34,883 bases of DNA from Candidatus Bathyarchaeota archaeon (GTDB lineage: Archaea; Thermoproteota; Bathyarchaeia; 40CM-2-53-6): assembly GCA_005882895.1 (NCBI GenBank), contig VBBD01000022.1, positions 1 to 34,883 on the forward strand, written 5' to 3'. Of this stretch, positions 17,675 through 26,233 are shown one piece after another. Made by a program: the position numbers and the translations under genes. Positions within the stretch are counted from its first letter, which is position 1; every line of letters starts with the position of its first letter. The notes below the pieces were generated by a model, which did not search any database, was not told where the DNA came from, and saw nothing but the letters and a program-made list of their open reading frames with translations.

Positions 17675-19132
17675 TTGACCGTTCAGATTCAGAAGTACAA
17701 GATGCTGATTGGCGGAGAATGGAAGGACAGCTCAAACGGTGCCGTCTCATCAGTTCTTGACCCTTCGAACAACGAGGTTGTCGCCGAAGTTCCACGAGCC
17801 ACAAAACAAGATGCGAAGGCCGCAGTCGAGAGTGCGAAGACGGCGCTCGAGTCGGCGGGCTGGATTGACATCGATCCCAGTAAGAGAGGACGTCTTCTTT
17901 CCAAGCTCACAAGCCTAGTCCGAGAGAGCTCGGAGCAGCTGGCAAGGCTTGAGACTCTGAGCGAGGGGAAGACTCTCCGAGAGTCAAAGGGCGATGTTGC
18001 ATGGGCGGCCAGGGCATTCGAGTACTGGGCCGGATTGGCAGACAAGGTTGAAGGAGAGACCATCCCGGTTCCTCCGAGGAGGTTGAATTACACTCTCCGA
18101 GAGCCGTTAGGTGTAACGGTGCACATTGTTCCCTGGAACTATCCGATTGCACTGGCTGCGAGAAGTTTGGCACCGGCTATTGCGGCGGGGAACACTGTCG
18201 TCATGAAGCCATCTGAAATTACGCCACTTACAGCCATCATGCTGGGAGATCTGGCGCTAAAGGCCGGCTTCCCCAGAGGAGTCATCAACATTGTGACTGG
18301 ATCAGGCGCTGAAGTTGGCGGAGCTCTTGTGTCGGACTCGCAAGCGGACGGGATAGTTTTCACCGGGTCTGCTGAGACTGGAAAGCAGGTAATGGAATCC
18401 GCCGCGAAGCATGTTACTAGAGTTCTATTGGAACTAGGAGGGAAGAATCCTCACATTGTTTTCCCTGACGCCGACTTGGCGAGAGCCTCCAAGAGTGTGA
18501 AGGAGGGGATCTTTACCAACGCTGGACAGATGTGCTGGGCTGGATCCAGAGCTTTCATTCACGAGAGTGTATACGACGGCTTCGTCAAGGATCTCGTGGC
18601 CAAGACTCGAGCGATCAAAGTTGGGCCCGGCACTGATGAAACGAGCGAGATGGGGCCTTTGGCGTCCAAGTCTCGCCAAGACGCGGTTCTAGGGTTTGTC
18701 AAGGACGGCCTCGAAGAAGGAGCGAGTCTACTCTGCGGAGGGAAGAAACCCGCAGATCCGAGACTGCAGAAGGGAAACTTCCTCGAACCTACAATCTTCG
18801 AGAGTGTCAACGGGAAGATGAAGATTGGCTGTGACGAGATTTTTGGGCCTGTCCTAGGCATTACCAAGTTCAAGACCCTCGATGAGGTTGTTGCCATGGC
18901 AAATGAGACGGATTATGGACTCTATGGAGGAGTTTGGACGAGCAATTTGAAAGTAGCTCATGAACTCGCGGCTCGTCTCCAAGTCGGTGGATTGGCGGTG
19001 AACGAGTATTTGGTGACTTTTCCGCAGACCCCGTTCGGTGGCTACAAAGACAGCGGCATCGGGCATGAGAATGGAATCCGCTCGTTGGAATTCTACACGC
19101 GGACCAAGAATGTCTCGATAAACTTGTCATAA
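17675..19132 (+). CDS. NAD(P)-dependent aldehyde dehydrogenase
   Basis: VPWNYPIALAARSLAPAIAAGNTVVMKPSE, LLELGGKNPHIVFPDAD, NAGQMCWAGSR, EIFGPVL. Confidence 0.93.
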   Translation: MTVQIQKYKMLIGGEWKDSSNGAVSSVLDPSNNEVVAEVPRATKQDAKAAVESAKTALESAGWIDIDPSKRGRLLSKLTSLVRESSEQLARLETLSEGKTLRESKGDVAWAARAFEYWAGLADKVEGETIPVPPRRLNYTLREPLGVTVHIVPWNYPIALAARSLAPAIAAGNTVVMKPSEITPLTAIMLGDLALKAGFPRGVINIVTGSGAEVGGALVSDSQADGIVFTGSAETGKQVMESAAKHVTRVLLELGGKNPHIVFPDADLARASKSVKEGIFTNAGQMCWAGSRAFIHESVYDGFVKDLVAKTRAIKVGPGTDETSEMGPLASKSRQDAVLGFVKDGLEEGASLLCGGKKPADPRLQKGNFLEPTIFESVNGKMKIGCDEIFGPVLGITKFKTLDEVVAMANETDYGLYGGVWTSNLKVAHELAARLQVGGLAVNEYLVTFPQTPFGGYKDSGIGHENGIRSLEFYTRTKNVSINLS

Positions 19133-19171
19133 GGCGCTTTTGTAGGCTCCGGTCCCGTCCCTCGGCACTTT

Positions 19172-19380
19172 GTGTCGCGAGACTCGGTCGCTAAGACCCC
19201 CCTCCCCCTAAGGACCATTTGCTGTCTGGCAGGGTTTTTGGGCGAGGCTCGCGATTCAGGGCTTAGACTGGGCTTGGATGCCAGGGCGGATAATGGGATT
19301 TCATCGGTTACATCCCGAACGATTACAGGGAAATCTAGGGACCCCCCCTTTTCAAGATCAGGGCTGAAAATGGGCGATTC
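19172..19380 (+). repeat. Interspersed noncoding repeat, copy B (inverted relative to copy A)
   Basis: Near-identical to the reverse complement of 10725-10936, from GTCGCGAG...GTCGCTAAGACCCCC to GATCAGGGCTGA...GGGCGATTC. Confidence 0.85.
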
Positions 19381-19609
19381 TTACCGAACCATGGTTAGGT
19401 CTCTGGCTACCACACACGATTTCGCCGGATGACGTCTGATACCAACATTCATGGGCGTAGTTCGTCGCGGTCGTTTCGACGAGTGGCAGGACCTCAAAAT
19501 GAGCCGTAAGGTTTGACCTCACCAGAGTAATGGGGGACGGACTCTATGCCTTGAAAGGTGGACTGAAAGGGCTCGTAAATCTCGAGTACAGCTGAGATTT
19601 TTTCGGCGG

Positions 19610-20536
19610 CTATGTTAGTTCATCCAGTAAGGGCGTAATGTCGCGGTTGTAGATGTCCTGTTCAACGAAGGGTTTGTCCTTCAGCGCGGGCATTCGAAGA
19701 GCCAACTGGTCTTCGAACGTTGGTACCTCCATCTTGAGGAAAACGCCGATGGGTATCTTGTCGCCCCACTCGAACGATTTCACAAGCGCATTTCCTTTCT
19801 TTGCATTAACCTCGTCTGTGGAGGGATCGACCACCGAACCATTGTATCCTGAATCCTCCAGCTTGTAGAGTCTCGGTGCTTTGACCGGAAGGTCTTCGCC
19901 ACCATACCACTCCTTTGTGTTTATGTCATTGTAGGTCGGGCATGTCTGCAGAACGTCCACGAAAGCGCTTCCCCGATGCTCAATCGCCGCTCGAAGAGTC
20001 TGCTTCAAGTGGCGAACATCGAGAGCGTAACTTCGCGCCACGAACGTATAGCCCGAGGCTACAGCCATCGCGATCGGATTCACACGTTCAATAATGGCGG
20101 GCGCGGGCATAGACTTCGTCTTAACACCCTTAGGCAAAGTAGGGGATGCTTGACCTTTCGTCAGACCGTAGACTCCGTTATCGTAAAGGACGTATGTAAA
20201 GTCCAGATTCCTCCTACCCGTGTTGACAAAGTGTCCGGCGCCTATGCCCAGCCCGTCTCCATCACCGCCAACCGCGACAACGGTCAATCCCGGATTGGCC
20301 AGACGGGCACCAGTGGCGATTGGGAGTACTCGGCCATGGAGGGTATGGAATCCGTAGGCGTTTACAAAGTGTGGAGTCTTACCAGAGCATCCGATTCCCG
20401 AGAAGATTGCGATCCTATGGGGTTCTAGCTGCATTTCCAGAAGGGTCATCTGAATCGCGTTGACGATTCCAAAATCGCCGCAACCGGGGCACCAGTCGTT
20501 GTGAACCTGTGTTCGGTACGTCTTTAACTCAAGCAT
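19610..20536 (-). CDS. 2-oxoacid:ferredoxin oxidoreductase, beta subunit
   Basis: WCPGCGDFGIVNAIQMTLLEM...GIGCSGKTPHF; GDGDGLGIGAGHF TPP motif; LQTCPTYND. Confidence 0.92.
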   Translation of the reverse strand: MLELKTYRTQVHNDWCPGCGDFGIVNAIQMTLLEMQLEPHRIAIFSGIGCSGKTPHFVNAYGFHTLHGRVLPIATGARLANPGLTVVAVGGDGDGLGIGAGHFVNTGRRNLDFTYVLYDNGVYGLTKGQASPTLPKGVKTKSMPAPAIIERVNPIAMAVASGYTFVARSYALDVRHLKQTLRAAIEHRGSAFVDVLQTCPTYNDINTKEWYGGEDLPVKAPRLYKLEDSGYNGSVVDPSTDEVNAKKGNALVKSFEWGDKIPIGVFLKMEVPTFEDQLALRMPALKDKPFVEQDIYNRDITPLLDELT

Positions 20537-22385
20537 GAGATACAGTAACCTCTTTCATTCCGTTCTTTATTATGTCTTTGACGCCTTCATAGATTTCGTT
20601 TTGGGAAAATGGTCTTCCATCGAACTTCACAATAGTGTTATCCATTCCAATCCCGGTTTTTTCGCGGATTAACCCCGCCATCTGAGCCGAGTAATTGTTT
20701 TCAATTGCTATTTTTCTCCGGGCAGAACCGAGTACTTGTTGGACGTAGTCAGTGGGGAAGGGGTTGACGAATCGCACCTGAAGGAAGTTTGTTTCTATTC
20801 CATCGCTCTTAAGCTCTTCCATTCCGTCGAGTATAGCTCCCTTTGATGATCCCCAGCCGACAAGGGTTATTCGAGAGGAGCTGGGTCCGTGCAGTGTTGC
20901 TTTCTTCGAATCTGGAATGACTTGACCTGCAAGCTCGATTTTCCGCATTCTCTTTCTCATCATTTTGATTCGGATATCCGCTGCTTCGGTGATGTGTCCA
21001 TACTCGTCGTGTTCGTCGCCGGTGGTCCAGAATATTCCGCCTTTCTGGCCCGGGATTGCTCGAGGCGAAATGCCCAACTCTGTCCAGCGGTATCGTCTGT
21101 AATCCGTGGCGCCAGCAAGGTCTGAATCACTCACAATGTCCCCTCGATCAACCTTCAGGTTGTCACCATTGAATAGAGGAACATCTTGGTATGTGCTTGC
21201 GAGGAATTTGTCAGTTAGCAGTATCACGGGTACCTGGTAATGTTCCGCGTAGTTGAACGCGTCAAAGGTGTCGTAATAGTTTTCGACCACATCTCCGGGT
21301 GCAATGATGATTCTGGGAAATTCTCCGTGAGCTGCATGGAGGGCGAATCTTAGATCCGCCTGCTCAGTCCGAGTCGGCAGGCCCGTAGCGGGACCCGCTC
21401 GCTGGTATAGTATGATGACGGGCCCAGGGGCTTCAGTTATTCCTGCCCATCCCAAACCTTCCGCCATAAGCGAAAACCCTGGCCCGGATGTCGAGGTTGA
21501 AGATCGGAGGCCAGCGTGCGCGGCACCGGTGGCCATGTTGATGGCAGAAATCTCGTCTTCTGCCTGTACGACAATCATGTTGTAGTCTTTTTGATGGGAC
21601 TCCAGGTACTCGCTCTCATCAGTAGCTGGCGTAATAGGGTAGTAGGTTTGGAAGCCACATCCAGCCTTAAGTTTCGCGATTGCAACTGCTTGGACACCTC
21701 TGATCATCATCCGTTTTCCTGTTAATGGTTGTTTTCGCAGTTTGATCGGAAATGCGTCTTCACCGAAGCTTTTCTTCGCGTAGTCATACCCATGCCTCGC
21801 AGCACTAACGTTCAGGTCCCCGAGCGCCGCCTTTCGTCCCGTGAACCCTTCTCTGATAGCTTCGGTGGCGAGGTCGAAGTCGTAATCAGCAAGGCCCAGC
21901 GAGGCGCCTAGGGCAATCGTGTTGACCATTACTTGGTACTTGCTGAGTTCCTTGTCCTTTCCGAACTCTTTCAGAGCGTCAACAAGGAGATCCATGTATG
22001 GGATGGGAAAGAGTTTGATGTCGTCTCTTCCAAAAGACTCCGGTGTTAAGTTGAGACTACGGTCGTAGATTATTCCCCCTCCAGGGCTGACCTCGTGTCT
22101 GTGACCTCGATGTGTCGGGTGTACCTTGTTCATGTCGCCGAAGATTGTTTCTCGATCGAGGGCGACAAGCAGGTCTACCCAGTCCACGTGGGAGCGAGGC
22201 GGTTTTGATTCTACCCTGAGCCTGTAGTAGCTATGCTCCCCCTTGATGTTGGAATGGTACTCGATGTTGGCAAATATGTGAAGCCCCCCTCGTATGCATG
22301 ATTTTGCAAAGTTCTCTGCAACTGAGTTGATCCCGCTGCCCTGGGGACCGCCTATCATCCAGGTGAAACTGTTTGTTACCGTCAA
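20529..22385 (-). CDS. 2-oxoacid:ferredoxin oxidoreductase, fused gamma-alpha subunit
   Basis: IGGPQGSGINSVAENFAK gamma domain; YYPITPATDESEYLE; TSTSGPGFSLMAEGLGWAG; overlaps the beta gene by 8 nt; TTG start. Confidence 0.92.
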   Translation of the reverse strand: MTVTNSFTWMIGGPQGSGINSVAENFAKSCIRGGLHIFANIEYHSNIKGEHSYYRLRVESKPPRSHVDWVDLLVALDRETIFGDMNKVHPTHRGHRHEVSPGGGIIYDRSLNLTPESFGRDDIKLFPIPYMDLLVDALKEFGKDKELSKYQVMVNTIALGASLGLADYDFDLATEAIREGFTGRKAALGDLNVSAARHGYDYAKKSFGEDAFPIKLRKQPLTGKRMMIRGVQAVAIAKLKAGCGFQTYYPITPATDESEYLESHQKDYNMIVVQAEDEISAINMATGAAHAGLRSSTSTSGPGFSLMAEGLGWAGITEAPGPVIILYQRAGPATGLPTRTEQADLRFALHAAHGEFPRIIIAPGDVVENYYDTFDAFNYAEHYQVPVILLTDKFLASTYQDVPLFNGDNLKVDRGDIVSDSDLAGATDYRRYRWTELGISPRAIPGQKGGIFWTTGDEHDEYGHITEAADIRIKMMRKRMRKIELAGQVIPDSKKATLHGPSSSRITLVGWGSSKGAILDGMEELKSDGIETNFLQVRFVNPFPTDYVQQVLGSARRKIAIENNYSAQMAGLIREKTGIGMDNTIVKFDGRPFSQNEIYEGVKDIIKNGMKEVTVSHA

Positions 22386-22509
22386 ATTCCTGCACTATTA
22401 AGTGATCGTCAACTATAGAAAATTCTTTGCCCCACGAGATTCGCGGTCCTAGAGAATGAGCGCCAGTCTGGGCTGTCTGCGAAGCAAAGCCCCGTTGGAA
22501 AACAAGCGC

Positions 22510-22515
22510 TATATA
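22510..22515 (+). promoter_or_regulatory. TATA box upstream of the aquaporin gene
   Basis: GCTATATACAG ~30 nt before the ATG at 22543. Confidence 0.5.
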
Positions 22516-22542
22516 CAGAGTCCATCGTGAAATCGTTTCGCA

Positions 22543-23250
22543 ATGAATCGGATGGGACGCGCGGCCTTGGCTGAGGCTTACGGGACGTTTCTTCTTACCA
22601 TGATTGGTCCTGGGACAATTATAGCGGTGACGTTTCTCGATGGCTCCATCACGAGTGCAGGTCTGGGCTTTATCGGTCTTGCCCACGGGGTGGCTTTGCT
22701 ACTGGCAGTCTATACCATAGGCCGGCTGACTGGTGCTCACATCAATCCTGCGGTCACAATCGCTCACTGGGCTACCCGGAGGATCGAGACAAAGAAAGTG
22801 GTGCCCTACATTCTTGGCCAACTTGGAGGCGCGTCTCTTGCAGGGTTCGTCCAGCTGGCGTTGTGGACATCTAGCAATAACAGAGAACTCGTTCAGGCTG
22901 CTCATTCAACCTTTCTTGGAGATACCATTCCAAGCCCCGAATTCGGCGTTGGCGCCGTACTTCTAGCCGAGGTGATTGGTACTGCCATTCTCGTCTTCAC
23001 CGTATTCGGGGCAACGGATAAGACTGCGGACCCGAGTCGGGCTGGAGTCACCATAGGATTCGCTCTAGCGGCCATCGTCTGGATTTTCGGCCGAATTTCC
23101 GGAGCGTCTCTCAACCCAGCTAGAACATGGGGACCCACATTAGCTTCAGCAGTCTTTAGTCTGACCCCGCTGGGAAACCTTTGGATATATGTCGTAGGAC
23201 CAGTCCTTGGAGGTTTGCTAGGAGCCTTCTTGTATGATGCCTTTAGGTAG
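22543..23250 (+). CDS. MIP-family aquaporin/glycerol channel
   Basis: Two NPA motifs (AHINPAVTIAHW, ASLNPARTWGP) and six TM segments. Confidence 0.93.
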   Translation: MNRMGRAALAEAYGTFLLTMIGPGTIIAVTFLDGSITSAGLGFIGLAHGVALLLAVYTIGRLTGAHINPAVTIAHWATRRIETKKVVPYILGQLGGASLAGFVQLALWTSSNNRELVQAAHSTFLGDTIPSPEFGVGAVLLAEVIGTAILVFTVFGATDKTADPSRAGVTIGFALAAIVWIFGRISGASLNPARTWGPTLASAVFSLTPLGNLWIYVVGPVLGGLLGAFLYDAFR

Positions 23251-23575
23251 AGCATTAGCGAGGAATTTGGCATAAAGACAGAGCCGTTCTCCACTCTGAC
23301 CGCATGTGTTCTAAGAGGCATAGTTAGATCAGCTTGCACCGGCAATCTTGTTGCTTGGTTAAACTAGCCGAAATGCTGAGGAGATGTAATCGGTTGATCT
23401 TCCATTGCCCGCAGAGAGGGGTCCTCCCGGCGAGTGTACCTTTCCTCCAAAGCGTACTATTGGCCTTCGAATTTAGGTAGTAAAATTTCCTTTGCCTAGA
23501 TGAGGAAACGCTTGAAAGTTCCTTCGGGAACTTCTTCGACGACCAGAGTCTGATGAGCGGGAGGTTATGACCGAC

Positions 23576-23914
23576 TCATGCCTTTGTCTGAGCGGGTGAA
23601 GCTGGCTGAGCGGGTGGGGGAGTGTAGCTGGGGTTTACTCTCTGGTTGATCTCGTTTGCGAGAGCGTGTCCATGGAGGATAACTGTGACCTTCTTGACTC
23701 CTTCAAGCTTGGATGTCAACATCCGTATGTTCATTCCGATGTCTTCTGCAAAGATCGGCGGACAGAACGGCGCGGTCAGATGATACTTGATGAGGATCTC
23801 CCCGTTGTCCTGAATGTTTATCTCGTCCACGAGATGCATCTCTGTGATCGGAAGCCCGATCTCTGGGTCGACAACCTTCTCAAGCTCTCTTTCGATCGCT
23901 TCGACGGTAACCAT
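23576..23914 (-). CDS. Stand-alone DUF59 (MIP18-like, PF01883) protein
   Basis: VEAIERELEKVVDPEIGLPITEMHLVDEINI...YHLTAPFCPPIFAEDIG. Confidence 0.85.
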   Translation of the reverse strand: MVTVEAIERELEKVVDPEIGLPITEMHLVDEINIQDNGEILIKYHLTAPFCPPIFAEDIGMNIRMLTSKLEGVKKVTVILHGHALANEINQRVNPSYTPPPAQPASPAQTKA

Positions 23915-23943
23915 ATTTCCTTAATCTAAATGCGCGTGTTTTG

Positions 23944-23950
23944 ATTTATA
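23944..23950 (-). promoter_or_regulatory. TATA box upstream of the DUF59 gene
   Basis: CCTATAAATC on the minus strand ~30 nt before the start codon at 23914. Confidence 0.5.
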
Positions 23951-24066
23951 GGTTCCTCGGTTGCCTCGACGTCTGCTCCGCGGGGTGCCAGAATTGAGAT
24001 CAGGGTCGATTATGGGCGATTTTCGTCCGGAGGAGTCGTCTATCAAGGATTATGACGTAAGTCATG

Positions 24067-24074
24067 TTTAAATA
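24067..24074 (+). promoter_or_regulatory. TATA box upstream of the HTH regulator
   Basis: TTTAAATA ~32 nt before the TTG at 24106. Confidence 0.5.
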
Positions 24075-24105
24075 GATTCCAGGACTTTCCCATGTTGGCC
24101 TTTTA

Positions 24106-24555
24106 TTGATCATTCCCTGCGAAGTCGCAGCGAAATCCGTCATTCCGGCATTGCGCGCCATGATAGCCCGTGAGCTAATAGAGGGTTATGGGATGAAACA
24201 GGAACTAGTCGCACAGCGACTAGGAGTTACACAAGCGGCCGTCAGCAAGTACAGGCACCAAGTTCGCGGAGAAGCAGTAGACCTTGAATCTGCGGCCGAG
24301 GTCCGGCAGATTAGTAAGGATATCGCTTCCGCACTGGTCGGGGACCCGAGCCCACTGAACGTCTCAAGAAGGTTTTGCCAGGCCTGTACCGACATTCGTG
24401 CATTAGGCCTGATGTGCGAGACTTGCAGGAAGGTGGATCCTAGTTGGGATGTGGAACATTGCACGATTTGTTTCGGGCAACACAGCTGCGCCGACACTGT
24501 CAGTATTGAACCCAGCAGCATCGCAAAGTATCGAAGGATACCTATCCAGGACTAG
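24106..24555 (+). CDS. HTH transcriptional regulator with C-terminal Cys-rich region (COG2522-like)
   Basis: MKQELVAQRLGVTQAAVSKYRHQVRG HTH; FCQACTD, MCETCRK, CTICFGQHSC. Confidence 0.8.
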   Translation: MIIPCEVAAKSVIPALRAMIARELIEGYGMKQELVAQRLGVTQAAVSKYRHQVRGEAVDLESAAEVRQISKDIASALVGDPSPLNVSRRFCQACTDIRALGLMCETCRKVDPSWDVEHCTICFGQHSCADTVSIEPSSIAKYRRIPIQD

Positions 24556-24682
24556 ATCGCTCACTCGGCTTCAATAATCCTCGTTCTCGGAATCTGAGTT
24601 TTCAACGGTTTTCCAGTGCCCGCGAGATACTGACCTGTTTGAGAATGAACCGTACGAAGTTTCGGTCGCGGCGGGATCGCTT

Positions 24683-24793
24683 TTAGTACTTGATGACCCT
24701 TCCGCTGGAGGATTTCCTATAGGGCCCTCTCTTCCGCCTACGGGCCTTATTCTTAGACTCTCTTCCCCGAATCATCTTGTCTTCAACACTCAC
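24683..24793 (-). CDS. Candidate 36-aa highly basic small protein
   Basis: GTG-initiated frame MSVEDKMIRGRESKNKARRRKRGPYRKSSSGRVIKY*; below the ORF-track cutoff. Confidence 0.4.
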   Translation of the reverse strand: MSVEDKMIRGRESKNKARRRKRGPYRKSSSGRVIKY

Positions 24794-24897
24794 TTATCGA
24801 CCCTCCCAATGTCCATTCCTGCCCCGTCTCCAAAAAGAGTCAATTCTTAAATTGTTCACTAAAGAGCTTACGACCCCTCCCGGAGACCCTGAGTAGC

Positions 24898-25323
24898 TTG
24901 AAGCTAGGCTTTGGCAAGCCGAAACAGAAAGATCCCTCTCTCGAAATCAATGCCCAGTCCGTGGTGGCCAACAGACTAAAAGAGCTCTGCGGTGGCGACG
25001 GCGACTTATACAGAGCAATGTCCCGCCTCATGTTCCTCGACCCGAAAAAAATCACAACGCCAATTGACCGTGTGCTAGCCGAGACTCAAACCTTCGAGGC
25101 CCAAGGGAACAAGTTGCGAGCTGAAGTGGGGTATAGGATAGCCGGCGGAATCTCTCTGTATAAAGGTGACCTCGATGGAGTGAAGAAGTACTTCGAAAAG
25201 GCAGCCTCGTTCGCCGGCGACTCACATCCTGAGTACCAAGCTATTCTCAAACGGAGTGATGAGGCTGTGAGCATAGCTCGAAAGTATTATGACGAATTTG
25301 GCTCATTGGGCACACAATCGTAG
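24898..25323 (+). CDS. Hypothetical protein
   Basis: 141-aa helical-looking ORF with TTG start, flanked by short intergenic regions. Confidence 0.6.
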   Translation: MKLGFGKPKQKDPSLEINAQSVVANRLKELCGGDGDLYRAMSRLMFLDPKKITTPIDRVLAETQTFEAQGNKLRAEVGYRIAGGISLYKGDLDGVKKYFEKAASFAGDSHPEYQAILKRSDEAVSIARKYYDEFGSLGTQS

Positions 25324-25341
25324 CACACGACGCAAACAGAT

Positions 25342-25623
25342 CTAACCAGTTATTCTGAACCCTCGAAACTCGCCCTTGAAATCAAACCAGTCCACGTCAA
25401 CACTCCTCACTCTCGCCCCAGAAGGACCAACACGGCAGAACTGGATGACCCTGTCAAGCTTCCCGATGTCTCCCTCGCAAACCACCTCAACACCACCATC
25501 TGGAAGATTCCTCACCCAACCTGTGATGCCCAGTTGCCTTGCCAAGTCGGCGATCCCGCGACGAAAGAAAACGCCTTGCACAAGTCCAGAGATCAGAATT
25601 CGTGCGCAAGCATCCAAACTCAA
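25342..25623 (-). CDS. acyP: Acylphosphatase
   Basis: ARILISGLVQGVFFRRGIADLARQLGITGWVRNLPDGGVEVVCEG. Confidence 0.92.
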   Translation of the reverse strand: MSLDACARILISGLVQGVFFRRGIADLARQLGITGWVRNLPDGGVEVVCEGDIGKLDRVIQFCRVGPSGARVRSVDVDWFDFKGEFRGFRITG

Positions 25624-25692
25624 ACACTGATGACTCTCTTGACCACAAAGTTTTTCGCCGGTGAGAAGATATCCGGAAACGAGAAAGTTGAG

Positions 25693-26136
25693 CTAGGCGG
25701 CGGAGGGTGCGACGAGTTGGGTCACCGCTTGCTGAGGTGGAGGCTCCTTGGCAGCCTCAACGAGTTCCTGGACAAGACTTTCGGCTTTCAACCCGTTCAT
25801 GGCGGAGAAAGCATCAAGGGTCATGTAGATATCTCCGGCGTCCTCCGCTTCCAGCCTCAGACCCTTTCTAACCAGAACATCCCTTATTCGAGGGAAAGTA
25901 ACAAGAAGGTCTCCGATCGCGGTGTCGCCACGAATATTTTCGACCGTTATCCTTGACCGCTCCCGAACTGGTCGCTCGACGGAAAGAGGCGGCAACACGA
26001 CTGGTTTGAGCACGGGTGGAGATTTCTTCACTTCGACTCTCTTTCGGGAGTGACCAGCCTTCCCAGTTCTTGCCTGCCTAAGCTTCTTCCCTGATTTATT
26101 CGCCCTTCGAGTAACAGCTCGACGCTTTGTTGCCAT
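25693..26136 (-). CDS. DUF1858-like domain protein with a basic N-terminal tail
   Basis: MATKRRAVTRRANKSGKKLRQ... tail; ITVENIRGDTAIGDLLVTFPRIRDVLVRKGLRLEAEDAGDIYMTLDAFSAMNGLKAESLVQEL. Confidence 0.65.
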   Translation of the reverse strand: MATKRRAVTRRANKSGKKLRQARTGKAGHSRKRVEVKKSPPVLKPVVLPPLSVERPVRERSRITVENIRGDTAIGDLLVTFPRIRDVLVRKGLRLEAEDAGDIYMTLDAFSAMNGLKAESLVQELVEAAKEPPPQQAVTQLVAPSAA

Positions 26137-26233
26137 GCCCTATAGCCCCCGAACTACCCATGTATGGTAGAACCTGCGTTAAAAGATTCGCAGCAGCAGA
26201 ATACCCACTCTAAAGGAGGAGGGCGAGTTACCG

